Shown here: positions 1 through 9,355 of the stretch, piece by piece | Layout: each line of letters opens with the position of its first letter | Numbering within the stretch: the first letter of the stretch is position 1 | Assembly: GCA_005503335.1 (NCBI GenBank) | Contig: SCMQ01000002.1 | Span: forward strand, 124,001 to 188,000 | Source of the DNA: Comamonadaceae bacterium 2FH | GTDB lineage: Bacteria; Pseudomonadota; Gammaproteobacteria; Burkholderiales; Burkholderiaceae_C | Direction: 5' to 3' | DNA length: 64,000 nt | The notes under the pieces: generated by a model | What the model was told of the DNA's origin: nothing | The model's input: the letters and a program-made list of their open reading frames with translations, nothing else | The model's database searches: none | Made by a program: the position numbers and the translations under genes

Positions 1-321
1 GCCGAGCGCGCCTTCGAGTGCTTCATGTTCAGCCCGCGCGAGCTGCACGAGCGCGCCGAGGCCGCCATGCTGGTCTGGTCGGCGCTCAACATCTGGCCGC
101 AGGTGCGGCGCGCCCTGGTGGCCGAGCGCGCCCTGCTGAGCCCGCGCGAACGCGAATGCCTGGCCCTGGCCTTCGAGGGGCTGACCGCGCGCCAGAGCGC
201 GGCGCGCATGGACTGCAGCGAGCGCACGGTGAACTACCACCTGGCCAACGCCATGGCCAAGCTGCGCGTGGACAGCAAGCTCGCCGCCATCCAGCGCGCC
301 TGCTGGCTGGGCGCGCTTTAG
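1..321 (+). CDS. LuxR-family transcriptional regulator, 5'-truncated by the window edge
   Basis: The open frame runs in from base 1 and ends at a TAG at 319-321, so only about 106 C-terminal residues are visible. They contain the end of an autoinducer-binding-type domain (through ALNIWPQV) and a complete LuxR/GerE helix-turn-helix: LSPRERECLALAFEGLTA, then ERTVNYHLANAMAKL as the recognition helix. The spacing of these elements is that of quorum-sensing LuxR proteins rather than two-component response regulators, but the ligand-binding core is outside the window. No luxI-like gene is visible, so it may be a solo receptor. The next gene starts 20 bases downstream and may be its target or simply a neighbour. 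Confidence 0.8.
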   Translation, partial: AERAFECFMFSPRELHERAEAAMLVWSALNIWPQVRRALVAERALLSPRERECLALAFEGLTARQSAARMDCSERTVNYHLANAMAKLRVDSKLAAIQRACWLGAL

Positions 322-340
322 GACGACAAAGGGGGCCGTC

Positions 341-1828
341 ATGAAAGTCCTGGTCGCCGGCTACCAGCACGAAACCAATACCTTCGCCCCGACCCGCGCC
401 GACTGGGCCGCGTTCAACCGCGGCGACGCCTTCCCGGCCTTCGTCCATGGCCGGGCCATGCTGGCGCAGCTGAGCGGCGTCAACCTGCCGGTCGGCGGCT
501 TCATCGACGCGGCGCGCAGCCTGGGCTGGCAGCTCGTGCCCAGCAGCTGGTGCGGCGCCATCCCCTCGTCCTACGTGACCGAGGACGCCTTCGAGCGCAT
601 CGCCGCCGCCATCCTGGCCGACGTGCGGCGCGGCGGCTTCGACGCGGTCTACCTGGACCTGCACGGCGCGGCCGTGGCCGAGCATGTGGACGACAGCGAG
701 GGCGAGCTGATCGCGCGCATACGCCGCGAAGTCGGCGCCGGGCTGCCCATCGTCGCCAGCCTGGACCTGCACGCCAACGTCAGCCATCGCATGCTGGCCG
801 AGGCCGACGCCCTGGTGGCCTACCGCAGCTACCCGCATGTGGACATGGCGGCCACCGGTGAGCTGGCCGCGCAGCTGCTGGCCCGGCGCCTCAGGCTGGG
901 CCGGCGCGAGCCCATGCACGCCCAGCGTCTGCCCTTCCTGATCCCGCTCAACGCGCAAAGCACCTGGATGGCGCCGGCCCAGGCGATCTACGAGGAGCTG
1001 GCCGAGCTCTCGCGCGACTTCGACTGCGTGCTGAGCTTCTGCATGGGCTTTCCCGCCGCCGACTTCGCCGAATGCGCGCCCATGGTCTGGGGCCATGGTG
1101 CGCGGGCCGAGGAAGCCGTGCACCGCCTGGCCGCGCGCGCGGCCGAGCCCACGCAGTGGCGTCCCGAGTACCTGGACGCCGGCCCCGCCGTGCAGCGCGC
1201 CCTGGCCCTGGCCGAGCACAGCGAGCGCCCCGTGGTGCTGGCCGACACCCAGGACAACCCGGGCGCCGGCGGCGACAGCAACACCACGGGCCTGCTGCAC
1301 GCGCTGCTGCAGCAGGGTGCTGGCCGGCGCTTTCCCGGCCGGGTCGCGCTGGGCCTGATGTACGACCCGCAGGCGGCCGCGGCCGCCTGCGCCGCAGGGC
1401 CTGGCGCGACCTTGCCGTTGACGCTGGGCGCGGCCGTGCCCACCTTCACCGGCCGGCCCAGCGACCCGCCGCTGGCCGGGCGCTTCACGGTGCGTGCCGT
1501 CGGCGGCGGCGCGGTAACGCTCAAGGGGCCGATGATGACCGGCCTCAGCGTGCAGCTCGGCGCCTGCGCCTGCCTGGAGATCGAGGGCCTGCTGGTGGCC
1601 GTGGCCAGCGGCAAGCAGCAGATGCTGGACCGCGAGCTGTTCCGCATGGTCGGCATAGAGCCCGAGGCCATGAAGATCCTGGCCGTCAAGAGCTCCAACC
1701 ATTTCCGCGCCGACTTCACGCCCATCGCCTCGCAGATCCTGGTGGCCAAGGCCGCCGGACCGATGGCGGCCGACCCGGCCGACCTGCCCTGGAAGAAGCT
1801 GGCGCCTGGCACGCGCACCCGGCCCTGA
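341..1828 (+). CDS. M81 family metallopeptidase (MlrC-like)
   Basis: A 495-residue protein of the MlrC/DUF1485 family, whose best-known member (microcystinase C) hydrolyses linear peptide products of microcystin degradation. Visible family motifs: YQHETNTF near the N-terminus, LDLHGA and SLDLHANV (putative metal-binding Asp/His), and DNPGAGGDSNTTG in the C-terminal half. The length is usual for the family. In Comamonadaceae these proteins are common and their real substrate is generally unknown; microcystin itself should not be assumed. The start ATG follows GGGGGCCGTC, a poor but usable ribosome site. It is co-directional with coaX, which begins 73 bases after its stop. Confidence 0.85.
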   Translation: MKVLVAGYQHETNTFAPTRADWAAFNRGDAFPAFVHGRAMLAQLSGVNLPVGGFIDAARSLGWQLVPSSWCGAIPSSYVTEDAFERIAAAILADVRRGGFDAVYLDLHGAAVAEHVDDSEGELIARIRREVGAGLPIVASLDLHANVSHRMLAEADALVAYRSYPHVDMAATGELAAQLLARRLRLGRREPMHAQRLPFLIPLNAQSTWMAPAQAIYEELAELSRDFDCVLSFCMGFPAADFAECAPMVWGHGARAEEAVHRLAARAAEPTQWRPEYLDAGPAVQRALALAEHSERPVVLADTQDNPGAGGDSNTTGLLHALLQQGAGRRFPGRVALGLMYDPQAAAAACAAGPGATLPLTLGAAVPTFTGRPSDPPLAGRFTVRAVGGGAVTLKGPMMTGLSVQLGACACLEIEGLLVAVASGKQQMLDRELFRMVGIEPEAMKILAVKSSNHFRADFTPIASQILVAKAAGPMAADPADLPWKKLAPGTRTRP

Positions 1829-1901
1829 GCCAGGGTAGGCGGCGCGCCGTTCCCCATGTTGGGGCGCGCGCCCGCATAATGCGCCCAGAGAGAGACACAC
1901 C

Positions 1902-2675
1902 ATGAGTTTTCTGGCGATCGACGTGGGCAACACCCGCCTCAAGTGGGCGCTGTACGAGGCGCCGCGTCCCGGCGCGGCCCTGCTGGCCCATGGCGCCGAG
2001 TTCCTCGAGAACATCGAGAAGCTCGCCGACGGGGCCTGGGCCGAGCTGCCCGTCCCTGCGCAGATGCTGGGCTGCATCGTCGCGGGCGACGCCGTGCGCG
2101 GCCGTGTGCAGGAGCAGATGGAGCTGTGGGACGTGGCGCCGCAATGGGTGGTGGCCAGCGCCGCCGAGGCCGGCCTGGTCAACGGCTACGACCACCCCAC
2201 GCGCCTGGGCGCCGACCGCTGGGTGGCCATGATAGGCGCCTACCACCGCATGCTGGCCAGCGGGCCGGCCCGGCCCATGGTCGTGGTCATGGTCGGCACG
2301 GCCGTGACGGTGGAGGCGATAGACGCCGGCGGCAGGTTCCTGGGCGGCTACATCCTGCCGGGCCACGGCATCATGCTGCGCGCCCTGGAGTCCGGCACCG
2401 CCGGCCTGCATGTGCCCACCGGCGAGGTGTGCGAGTTCCCCACCAACACCAGCGACGCCCTGACCAGCGGCGGCACCTACGCGATCGCCGGCGCCTGCGA
2501 GCGCATGGTCCAGCATGTGCGCGCGCACTGCGGCGCCGAGCCCCTGTGCGTGATGACCGGCGGCGCGGGCTGGAAGATGGCGCCCAGCATGTCGGTGAGC
2601 TTCGAGCTGGTCGAGAGCCTGATCTTCGACGGCCTGCTGGTGGTGGCGCAGCAGCGCTTCGCGGCTCAGGCGTGA
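1902..2675 (+). CDS. coaX: Type III pantothenate kinase
   Basis: This 257-residue protein catalyses ATP-dependent phosphorylation of pantothenate, the first step of coenzyme A synthesis, in the cytosol. It has the acetate/sugar-kinase/Hsp70 fold signature of Coa[14 protein letters not shown] at residues 5-17 (phosphate-1 loop with catalytic Asp), [14 protein letters not shown] in the middle, [10 protein letters not shown] (phosphate-2 loop) and FLGGYILPG. The length is normal. ATG is preceded by AGAGAGA as ribosome site. In many Burkholderiales coaX follows birA; here it follows an M81 peptidase instead. Its 3' end faces the LysR gene with 7 bases between stops. Confidence 0.95.
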   Translation: MSFLAIDVGNTRLKWALYEAPRPGAALLAHGAEFLENIEKLADGAWAELPVPAQMLGCIVAGDAVRGRVQEQMELWDVAPQWVVASAAEAGLVNGYDHPTRLGADRWVAMIGAYHRMLASGPARPMVVVMVGTAVTVEAIDAGGRFLGGYILPGHGIMLRALESGTAGLHVPTGEVCEFPTNTSDALTSGGTYAIAGACERMVQHVRAHCGAEPLCVMTGGAGWKMAPSMSVSFELVESLIFDGLLVVAQQRFAAQA

Positions 2676-2682
2676 ACAGGTC

Positions 2683-3603
2683 TTACTGCGGCTGGACCAG
2701 GCGCCACAGTGCCTCGGCCGCGGTCGACAGCGGCCCCTGCTGGCGATACAGGCGGATGTCGACCGGGATCTGCCAGGCCTCGCCGCCCGCGGGCACCAGC
2801 GTGCCCTGAGCGAGTTCGGGCGCGATCAGGCTGCGCGGCAGCCAGGCCAGGCCGCGGCCTTCCAGCGCCATGGTCTTGAGCAACACCGCGTGGTGCGAGG
2901 TGAAGCCCGGCACGAAGCGCGTCTCGGCTAAGGCCTGGGGCAGGGCGGCGCGCATGATCTGGCCCAGGCCCGACTCCTGGCTGTAGCACAGCATGGGCAG
3001 AGGCCGGTCCGCAGCCGACTCGATCTCGAACGCGGGCCGGCCGCTGGGCAGCGGCGCGGCCACCGGCAGCAGCAGGTCCTGGTCCACCGCCACATGGATG
3101 AAATCGGGCTCGGCCAGGCGCGTCTTCAGCGCCGGATGGCCGTGGCACAGCAGGCATTGCACCCTGCGCTGCAGCATCAGGTCCTCGCAGGCCTGGAAGC
3201 TGTCCGACACCATCTGGATCGCGCCTATGTCCAGCCGCGACTCGAGCTTTTGCAGCCAGAGCGGGAAGTAGGTCATGGACAGCACATGGGTGGCGGCGAG
3301 CTGCAGGCGCCGGTCCGAGGCCTCCTGCGCCTCGTGCGCCCGCGTGCGCGCCTGCACCAGGCGCTGCACCACCTCGGCCAGCAGCGGCTGCAGGGCCTGG
3401 CCGGCCGCGGTGAGCGCCACCGGATGCGTGGTGCGGTCCACCAGGGCCAGGCCCGCCCATTCCTCGAGCGAGCGGATGTGGCGGCTGAACGCGGGCTGGG
3501 CGATCGCGCGCGCCTGCGCGGCGCGCGAGAAGTTTCCGCTCTCGGCCAGGGCCAGAAAGTCCTCCAGCCATTCCAGGTCAAGCGGTCGGTTGACAGGTCC
3601 CAT
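2683..3603 (-). CDS. LysR-family transcriptional regulator, probably of tarD
   Basis: A 306-residue LysR protein. The N-terminal winged helix-turn-helix is clear (LEWLEDFLALAESGNFSRAA ... AFSRHIRSLEEWAG, residues 9-58), followed by a periplasmic-binding-protein-like effector domain. It is divergently transcribed from the D-tartrate dehydratase gene, with 65 bases between the two ATGs. For LysR proteins this arrangement usually means direct control of the divergent gene with an inducer related to its substrate. I infer regulation by tartrate or a similar hydroxy acid; the sequence does not show the ligand. Confidence 0.88.
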   Translation of the reverse strand: MGPVNRPLDLEWLEDFLALAESGNFSRAAQARAIAQPAFSRHIRSLEEWAGLALVDRTTHPVALTAAGQALQPLLAEVVQRLVQARTRAHEAQEASDRRLQLAATHVLSMTYFPLWLQKLESRLDIGAIQMVSDSFQACEDLMLQRRVQCLLCHGHPALKTRLAEPDFIHVAVDQDLLLPVAAPLPSGRPAFEIESAADRPLPMLCYSQESGLGQIMRAALPQALAETRFVPGFTSHHAVLLKTMALEGRGLAWLPRSLIAPELAQGTLVPAGGEAWQIPVDIRLYRQQGPLSTAAEALWRLVQPQ

Positions 3604-3668
3604 GAATGAATATTTGTATGCGATTCGGGTATTGGACGCGATCGTGCGGGGGCTCGATCATTCCTCCC

Positions 3669-4838
3669 ATGAACATCGTCGACATCCTCGAATCCACCCG
3701 TGCTATCAAGTCGGACATCCGCAACGCCTACATCGACTTCTCCAAGATGACCCTGAGCCTGGTCGCCGTGGTCACCGACGTGGTGCGCAACGGCCGGCCG
3801 GTGATCGGCTACGGCTTCAACTCCAACGGCCGCTACGGCCAGGGCCAGCTGATCCGCGAGCGCTTCCGCCCGCGCGTGCTCGAGGCCGCCCCGGCCTCCC
3901 TGGTCGACGAGAGCGGCGACAACCTCGACCCGCACAAGGTCTGGGCCTGCATGATGAGCAACGAGAAGCCGGGCGGCCACGGCGAGCGATCGGTGGCCGT
4001 GGGCACGATAGACATGGCGGTCTGGGACGCCGTGGCCAAGATCGCCGAGCAGCCGCTGCACGAGCTGCTGGCCCAGCGCTATGGCAACGGCCGCGCCAAC
4101 CCGCGCGTGTTCGTCTACGCGGCCGGCGGCTACTACCATCCGGGCAAGGGGCTGCAGGGCCTGCGCGACGAAATGCAGGGCTACCTGGACCGCGGCTATT
4201 CGGTGGTCAAGATGAAGATAGGCGGCGCCTCGCTGGCCGAGGACCAGGAGCGCATCGAGGCCGTGCTCAAGATGCTGCAGCCCGGCCAGCAACTGGCCGT
4301 GGACGCCAACGGCCGCTTCGACCTGGCGACGGCGCTGGACTATGCCAAGGCCCTGTCGCAGTACCCGCTGTTCTGGTACGAGGAGGCCGGCGACCCGCTG
4401 GACTACGAGCTGCAGGCCCGCCTGGGCGAGGCCTATGTGGGCAGCCTGGCCACCGGCGAGAACCTGTTCTCCATGCAGGACGCGCGCAACCTGATCCGCT
4501 ACGGCGGCATGCGCCGCGACCGCGACTGGCTGCAGTTCGACTGCGCGCTGAGCTACGGCCTGGTCGAGTACCTGCGCACGCTGGACATGCTGCGCGAGTA
4601 CGGCTGGTCACCCTCGCGCTGCATTCCGCACGGCGGCCACCAGATGTCGCTGGCCATCGCCGCCGGCCTGGGCCTGGGCGGCAACGAGTCCTACCCCGAC
4701 CTGTTCCAGCCCTACGGCGGCTTCCCGGACGGCGTCAAGGTGGACAACGGCTACGTGAACCTGCCTGCCCTGCCGGGCATAGGCTTCGAGGGCAAGGCCG
4801 ACCTCTACGCGGAGATGCGGCAGCTGTCGGGTCAGTGA
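3669..4838 (+). CDS. tarD: D(-)-tartrate dehydratase (enolase superfamily)
   Basis: A 389-residue enolase-superfamily enzyme closely resembling the structurally characterised D-tartrate dehydratase of Bradyrhizobium, which converts D-tartrate to oxaloacetate. Visible residues: KMKIGG at 181-186 (catalytic Lys183), metal ligands Asp212 (VDANGRF), Glu238 (YEEAGDP) and Glu264 (TGENLF), and the general-base His321 in CIPHGGHQMS. These match the Bradyrhizobium positions with an offset of one. I chose the ATG at 3669 over an in-frame ATG at 3606 because homologues begin with the equivalent of MNIVDI and the earlier start would lie in the promoter region shared with lysR. Confidence 0.9.
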   Translation: MNIVDILESTRAIKSDIRNAYIDFSKMTLSLVAVVTDVVRNGRPVIGYGFNSNGRYGQGQLIRERFRPRVLEAAPASLVDESGDNLDPHKVWACMMSNEKPGGHGERSVAVGTIDMAVWDAVAKIAEQPLHELLAQRYGNGRANPRVFVYAAGGYYHPGKGLQGLRDEMQGYLDRGYSVVKMKIGGASLAEDQERIEAVLKMLQPGQQLAVDANGRFDLATALDYAKALSQYPLFWYEEAGDPLDYELQARLGEAYVGSLATGENLFSMQDARNLIRYGGMRRDRDWLQFDCALSYGLVEYLRTLDMLREYGWSPSRCIPHGGHQMSLAIAAGLGLGGNESYPDLFQPYGGFPDGVKVDNGYVNLPALPGIGFEGKADLYAEMRQLSGQ

Positions 4839-4845
4839 GGGATGC

Positions 4846-5934
4846 TCAGGCGGCCAGGCCGTCGACGGCTTGAAACAGCGCCTGTCGCGCCTGGCTGACG
4901 AGCTGCCCCTTCCAGGCCTCGGTGTCGCAGTAGAAGGCCTCGCGCATCTGCTGGCGGATCTGCCGCGCCAGCTCGGCCGGGACCCCGGGGTGGCAGGCCA
5001 GCCAGTGGTCGGCGCGCAGCGCCTGCATGACCTCGAGCGGGGGCCGGGTGCCGAATTCGAGCGCGATGCCGGTGTACTCGGCCTGCGGGCATTCCTCGTA
5101 CAGCGCGTTCCACATCTCGCCGCTCAGCTCGGCCGAGCTGGACGAGCCGTCGTGGGTGGAGGTCAGCTGCCCGCCCCACCAGGACCGCGCGCGCCTCAGT
5201 GCCGCGGCGTCGTCGCCGCGTCCGGCGAAGATGCGCTCGCCCACGCCGTTCGGCCCCAGGCCGGTGTGCAGGTCTATCCAGGCGATGCGCCGCGCCTGCC
5301 GGCCTTGTTCGCGCAGCAGCCGGCGCAGCGCCAGGTTGCTCCAGCTCGGCGCAAAGCCGCCGAAGAACAGGCCGCCCGGAAACTCGTACTGGCCGCGCGT
5401 GATCGCCGCCTGCAGGGCCGACTTGCCGCGGGTGGTCAGGTAGCGCAGCGTGCGCAGCTGGTTGAAGGTGCCCGGCGGCCAGCGCTCGGGCAGCAGCCAG
5501 GCGTGCAGCTCGCGGTAGTCGGCGTTGACCGGCAGCGGGCGCGTGAAATCGACGAAGTTGCGGTTCAGGTCCACGCCCTCGTGCGTGACGCGCCGGCCGA
5601 AGGAAAAACCGTGCGGGTTCAGCGCATGGAGGTAGAGCACGGCCACGCCCTGCGCACGCGCCTGTGCGCGCCACTCGGCGTCATGCAGCGCGGCCACCTG
5701 CACGCCGCTGCCGCCGTGGCCCTCGACGCCGTGGCAGGCGCTGCTGAGGATCAGCAGCCGGTCGGCATCGGCCGGGCCGTCGCGCGCCACGTCCAGCGCC
5801 AGTGCCTCGCCTTCGCGGCCCGGCAGGGGGTGGGGCAGGGACTCGATGCGCGTGCCCGCCGCCGCCGCGGCCTCGAGGAACTTGACGCGGGCCTGGGCGT
5901 AGCTCGCCGCAAAGGCCTGCGTCACCGGGATCAT
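4846..5934 (-). CDS. DUF2817 / M14-like zinc carboxypeptidase family protein
   Basis: A 362-residue protein with zinc-carboxypeptidase-like features: SSACHGVEGHGGSG (HxxE zinc-ligand region, about residues 70-84), GVDLNRNFVDF (Asn-Arg substrate-binding pair), WIDLHTGLGPNG (third zinc ligand His) and ALEFGTRPP (catalytic Glu). It is annotated elsewhere as DUF2817. The start ATG overlaps the stop of the upstream amidohydrolase gene by four bases (ATGA), indicating translational coupling. The pair probably acts on related amide or N-acyl amino-acid substrates; the specific substrate cannot be read from sequence. Confidence 0.85.
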   Translation of the reverse strand: MIPVTQAFAASYAQARVKFLEAAAAAGTRIESLPHPLPGREGEALALDVARDGPADADRLLILSSACHGVEGHGGSGVQVAALHDAEWRAQARAQGVAVLYLHALNPHGFSFGRRVTHEGVDLNRNFVDFTRPLPVNADYRELHAWLLPERWPPGTFNQLRTLRYLTTRGKSALQAAITRGQYEFPGGLFFGGFAPSWSNLALRRLLREQGRQARRIAWIDLHTGLGPNGVGERIFAGRGDDAAALRRARSWWGGQLTSTHDGSSSSAELSGEMWNALYEECPQAEYTGIALEFGTRPPLEVMQALRADHWLACHPGVPAELARQIRQQMREAFYCDTEAWKGQLVSQARQALFQAVDGLAA

Positions 5935-7148
5935 GGGGCTTTGCCCGGCCGCGGCGCGGCCAGCCACTGCTCGGCCAGGCGCACCCAGTAGGTGGCGCCC
6001 AGCGGGATCAGGGCGTCGTTGAAGTCGTAGCTGGGGTTGTGCAGGGTGCAGGGGCCCGCGCTGTGGCCGAGATCGCGGTGCTCGCCCTCGCCGTTGCCTA
6101 TGAAGCAGTAGGCGCCGGGCTTGGCCTGCAGCATGTAGGCGAAATCCTCGGCGCCCATGGTCGGCTCCTGCGCCATCACGTTCTGCTCGCCGACGATGCC
6201 GGCCATGACCCGGCGCGCGAACAAGGCCTCGGGCGCCGAGTTCACGGTGGGCGGGTAGTTGCGCACGAACTCGAACTCGCATTGCGCCTCGTGCGCGGCG
6301 CAGCAGTGCTCGGCGATCTGCTGCATGCGCCGCTCGATCAGGTCCAGCACCTCGGTCGTGAAGGTGCGCACCGTGCCCTGCAGCTCGCAGCTGTCGGGCA
6401 CCACGTTGGTGGCCTCGCCGGCGTGGATCATGGTGACCGAGACCACGCCCGCGTCGATCGGCTTCTTGTTGCGGCTGATGATGGTCTGGAAGGTCTGCAC
6501 CATCTGGCAGGCGATCGGCACCGGGTCTATGCCGTTGTGCGGCAGGGCCGCATGGCTGCCCTTGCCGCGGATGGTGATCTTGAACTCGCTGCTCGAGGCC
6601 ATCACCGGGCCCGGGCTCACGGCCAGGCTGCCCACCGGGTAGCCCGGCCAGTTGTGCATGCCGAACACGGCATCCATGGGGAACTGCTCGAACAGGCCGT
6701 CCTGCATCATCTCGCGCGCGCCGCCGCCGCCCTCCTCGGCCGGCTGGAAGATCAGGTAGACCGTGCCGTCGAAGTCGCGCTGCCGGGCCAGGTGCTGGGC
6801 TGCCGCCAGCAGCATGGCCACATGGCCGTCGTGGCCGCAGGCGTGCATCTTGCCGGGGTGCTGGCTGGCATGGGGAAAGCGGTTGAACTCCTGCATGGGC
6901 AGGGCGTCCATGTCGGCGCGCAGGCCGATGCCGCGTCCGCTCTTGCCGCCGTCGCGGCCCGGCACGATGCCGACCACGCCGGTCCTGCCCATGCCGCGGT
7001 GGACGGCTATGCCCCATTCCGTGAGCTTTTGCGCCACCAGCTCGGCGGTGCGGACTTCCTCGAAGCAGAGTTCGGGGTGGGCGTGGATCTCGCGCCGCAG
7101 CGCGGCGATGCCGGGGGCCTGGCCGGCGATGGAATCGATGAGCTTCAT
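5931..7148 (-). CDS. M20 family amidohydrolase (hippurate hydrolase-like)
   Basis: This 405-residue M20D-type metallo-aminoacylase resembles hippurate hydrolase/N-acyl-L-amino-acid amidohydrolases. Motifs: IHAHPELCFEE at the N-terminus, GLRADMDALPM, HACGHDGHVAM (metal-ligand Cys/His) around residues 105-115, PAEEGGGGAR (catalytic Glu region), and GAEDFAYM near the C-terminus. It is the first gene of a two-gene operon with the DUF2817 protein (ATGA overlap). Substrate unknown; it is cytosolic by absence of a signal peptide. It is divergent from the molybdopterin oxidoreductase gene with 110 bases between starts. Confidence 0.9.
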   Translation of the reverse strand: MKLIDSIAGQAPGIAALRREIHAHPELCFEEVRTAELVAQKLTEWGIAVHRGMGRTGVVGIVPGRDGGKSGRGIGLRADMDALPMQEFNRFPHASQHPGKMHACGHDGHVAMLLAAAQHLARQRDFDGTVYLIFQPAEEGGGGAREMMQDGLFEQFPMDAVFGMHNWPGYPVGSLAVSPGPVMASSSEFKITIRGKGSHAALPHNGIDPVPIACQMVQTFQTIISRNKKPIDAGVVSVTMIHAGEATNVVPDSCELQGTVRTFTTEVLDLIERRMQQIAEHCCAAHEAQCEFEFVRNYPPTVNSAPEALFARRVMAGIVGEQNVMAQEPTMGAEDFAYMLQAKPGAYCFIGNGEGEHRDLGHSAGPCTLHNPSYDFNDALIPLGATYWVRLAEQWLAAPRPGKAP

Positions 7149-7258
7149 GCGGGAGAGTCTAGCGAGACCACGCCGCCTGCGCCATCACCCCGCCCGCCCC
7201 GGGGGCGGCGCCCAAGGCGCAAAATCTCCCCCCTGTTGCAGGATTTCAAACCCAAGCC

Positions 7259-9355
7259 ATGTCCCCGATGAACGGCCCCTCTTCCGACGCCAGCGTGCAG
7301 GTGCGCGGCGCCTGCCCGCACGACTGCCCCGACACCTGCGCCCTGCTGACCACGGTGCAGGACGGCCGCGCCATCCGCGTGCAGGGCAATCCGCTGCATG
7401 CCCACACGGCCGGCGCGCTGTGCACCAAGGTCTCGCGCTACACCGAGCGGACCTACCACCCCGAGCGCATCCTGCAGCCGCTCAGGCGCGTCGGCCCCAA
7501 GGGGGCGGGGCGCTTCGAGCCCGTGGGCTGGGACGAGGCGCTGGCCGACATCGCGGCGCGCCTTCAGGCCATCGCCGCGCGCGACCCCCAGGCCATCCTG
7601 CCCTACAGCTACGCCGGCACCATGGGACTGGTGCAGGGCGAGGGCATGGCGGCGCGCTTCTTCCACAAGCTCGGCGCCTCGCACCTGGACCGCACCATCT
7701 GCGCCGCGGCCGGCGGCGAGGGCCTGGTCCAGACCCTGGGCGCCAAGGTCGGCATGAAGATCGAGTTCTTCGCCGAGGCCAGGCTGATCCTGATCTGGGG
7801 CAGCAACTCCATCGCCAGCAACCTGCATTTCTGGCGCCATGTGCAGCAGGCCAAGCGCGAGGGCGCGCGCATCGTCTGCATAGACCCGCGCCGCACCGAG
7901 ACCGCCGACAAATGCCACGAGCACATCGCGCTGCGCCCGGGCACCGACGCGGCCCTGGCCCTGGCCCTGATGCACGAGCTGATCGCTCACGACTGGCTGG
8001 ACCACGACTACATCGCGCGCCACACCCTGGGCTGGGAGGCGCTGCGCGAGCGCGCCCTGCAATGGCCGCCCGAGCGCGCGGCCGAGGTCTGCGGCATCCC
8101 GGTCGAGCAGATCCGGCGCCTCGCGCAGGACTACGGCACGACCCGGCCCGCCGCGATCCGCCTCAACTACGGCATGCAGCGCGTGCGCGGCGGCGGCAAC
8201 GCGGTGCGCGCCATCGCCTGCCTGCCGGCGCTGACCGGTGCCTGGCGGCAGCGCGCGGGCGGCCTGCTGCTGTCGAGCTCGGGGCATTTCCCGGTGCGCC
8301 GCGCGGCGCTGCACCGCCCCGAGCTGCTGGGCGGGCGCCGGCCGCGCACGATCAACATGAGCACGATTGGAAACGCCCTTCTGGAGGGCGTGGGCGACGA
8401 CCTGCTGCGCGAGACCTCGCCCGATTTCGGGCCGAAGATAGCGGCGCTGATCGTCTACAACAGCAACCCCGTGGCCGTGGCGCCCGAGTCGGCCCAGGTG
8501 GTGCGCGGCTTTGCGCGCAAGGACCTGTTCACCGTGGTGCTCGAGCAGTTCCAGACCGACACCGCCGACTGGGCCGACTACATCCTGCCGGCCACCACCC
8601 AGCTCGAGCACTGGGACATCCACACCAGCTACGGCCACACCGACGTGCTCTTGAACCGCCCGGCCATTGCCCCGCTGGGCCAGGCCCGGCCCAACACCGA
8701 GATCTTCCGCGCGCTGGCGCGCCGCATGGGTTTCGCCGATCCCTGCTTCGAAGACGACGACGAGACCCTGTGCCGCAGCGCGATCGGCGACGCGCAGGAT
8801 TTCGAGCAGCTGCTCGCGCATGGCTTCGCCTCGCTGCCCCTGCCCGACGCGCCCTTCGCCGAGGGCGGCTTTCCCACGCCCTCGGGGCGCTGCGAGTTCT
8901 TCAGCGAGCGCCTGGCCGCGCAGGGCCTGGACGGCCTGCCCGACCATCTGGCCAACCACGAGGCGCCGGGTTCGTCGGACCGCTATCCGCTGGCCATGAT
9001 CTCGCCGCCGGCGCGCAACTTCCTCAACTCGAGCTTCGTCAACGTCAAAAGCCTGCGCGACATCGAAGGCGAGCCCCTGCTCGAGATCCATGCGCAGGAC
9101 GCGGCCGCGCGCGGCATCGCCTCGGGCCAGCTGGTGCGGGTGTTCAACGACCGCGGCGAGTACCGCTGCCGGGCCCAGGTGTCCGAGCGCGCGCGTCCCG
9201 GCGTGGTCAACGGCCTGGGCATCTGGTGGCGCAAGCTGGGGCTGAACGGCACCAACGTGAATGAGCTCACCAGCCAGAAGCTGACCGACCTCGGACGCGG
9301 CCCGGTGTTCTACGACTGCCTGGTCGAGGTGCAGGCGGCGGCCGGATCGGCATGA
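7259..9355 (+). CDS. Molybdopterin-dependent oxidoreductase with N-terminal 4Fe-4S site
   Basis: A 698-residue member of the formate dehydrogenase/DMSO reductase family. The N-terminal domain has the CxxxCxxxC...C iron-sulphur signature (CPHDCPDTC at about 18-26, with a further Cys near residue 58). Long MopB-type segments follow, and the C-terminal molydopterin-dinucleotide domain is recognisable (PARNFLNSSFVN, then VRVFNDRGEY). No twin-arginine signal peptide is visible, so it is probably cytoplasmic. The substrate is unknown; members of this group are often annotated only as molybdopterin oxidoreductase. Its stop overlaps the start of the next gene (ATGA). An alternative ATG lies 9 bases downstream. 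Confidence 0.9.
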   Translation: MSPMNGPSSDASVQVRGACPHDCPDTCALLTTVQDGRAIRVQGNPLHAHTAGALCTKVSRYTERTYHPERILQPLRRVGPKGAGRFEPVGWDEALADIAARLQAIAARDPQAILPYSYAGTMGLVQGEGMAARFFHKLGASHLDRTICAAAGGEGLVQTLGAKVGMKIEFFAEARLILIWGSNSIASNLHFWRHVQQAKREGARIVCIDPRRTETADKCHEHIALRPGTDAALALALMHELIAHDWLDHDYIARHTLGWEALRERALQWPPERAAEVCGIPVEQIRRLAQDYGTTRPAAIRLNYGMQRVRGGGNAVRAIACLPALTGAWRQRAGGLLLSSSGHFPVRRAALHRPELLGGRRPRTINMSTIGNALLEGVGDDLLRETSPDFGPKIAALIVYNSNPVAVAPESAQVVRGFARKDLFTVVLEQFQTDTADWADYILPATTQLEHWDIHTSYGHTDVLLNRPAIAPLGQARPNTEIFRALARRMGFADPCFEDDDETLCRSAIGDAQDFEQLLAHGFASLPLPDAPFAEGGFPTPSGRCEFFSERLAAQGLDGLPDHLANHEAPGSSDRYPLAMISPPARNFLNSSFVNVKSLRDIEGEPLLEIHAQDAAARGIASGQLVRVFNDRGEYRCRAQVSERARPGVVNGLGIWWRKLGLNGTNVNELTSQKLTDLGRGPVFYDCLVEVQAAAGSA

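Noticed and set aside
3606-3668. Longer tarD start at ATG 3606
   Set aside because: Homologues start at the later Met and the extra residues would be encoded in the lysR-tarD control region.
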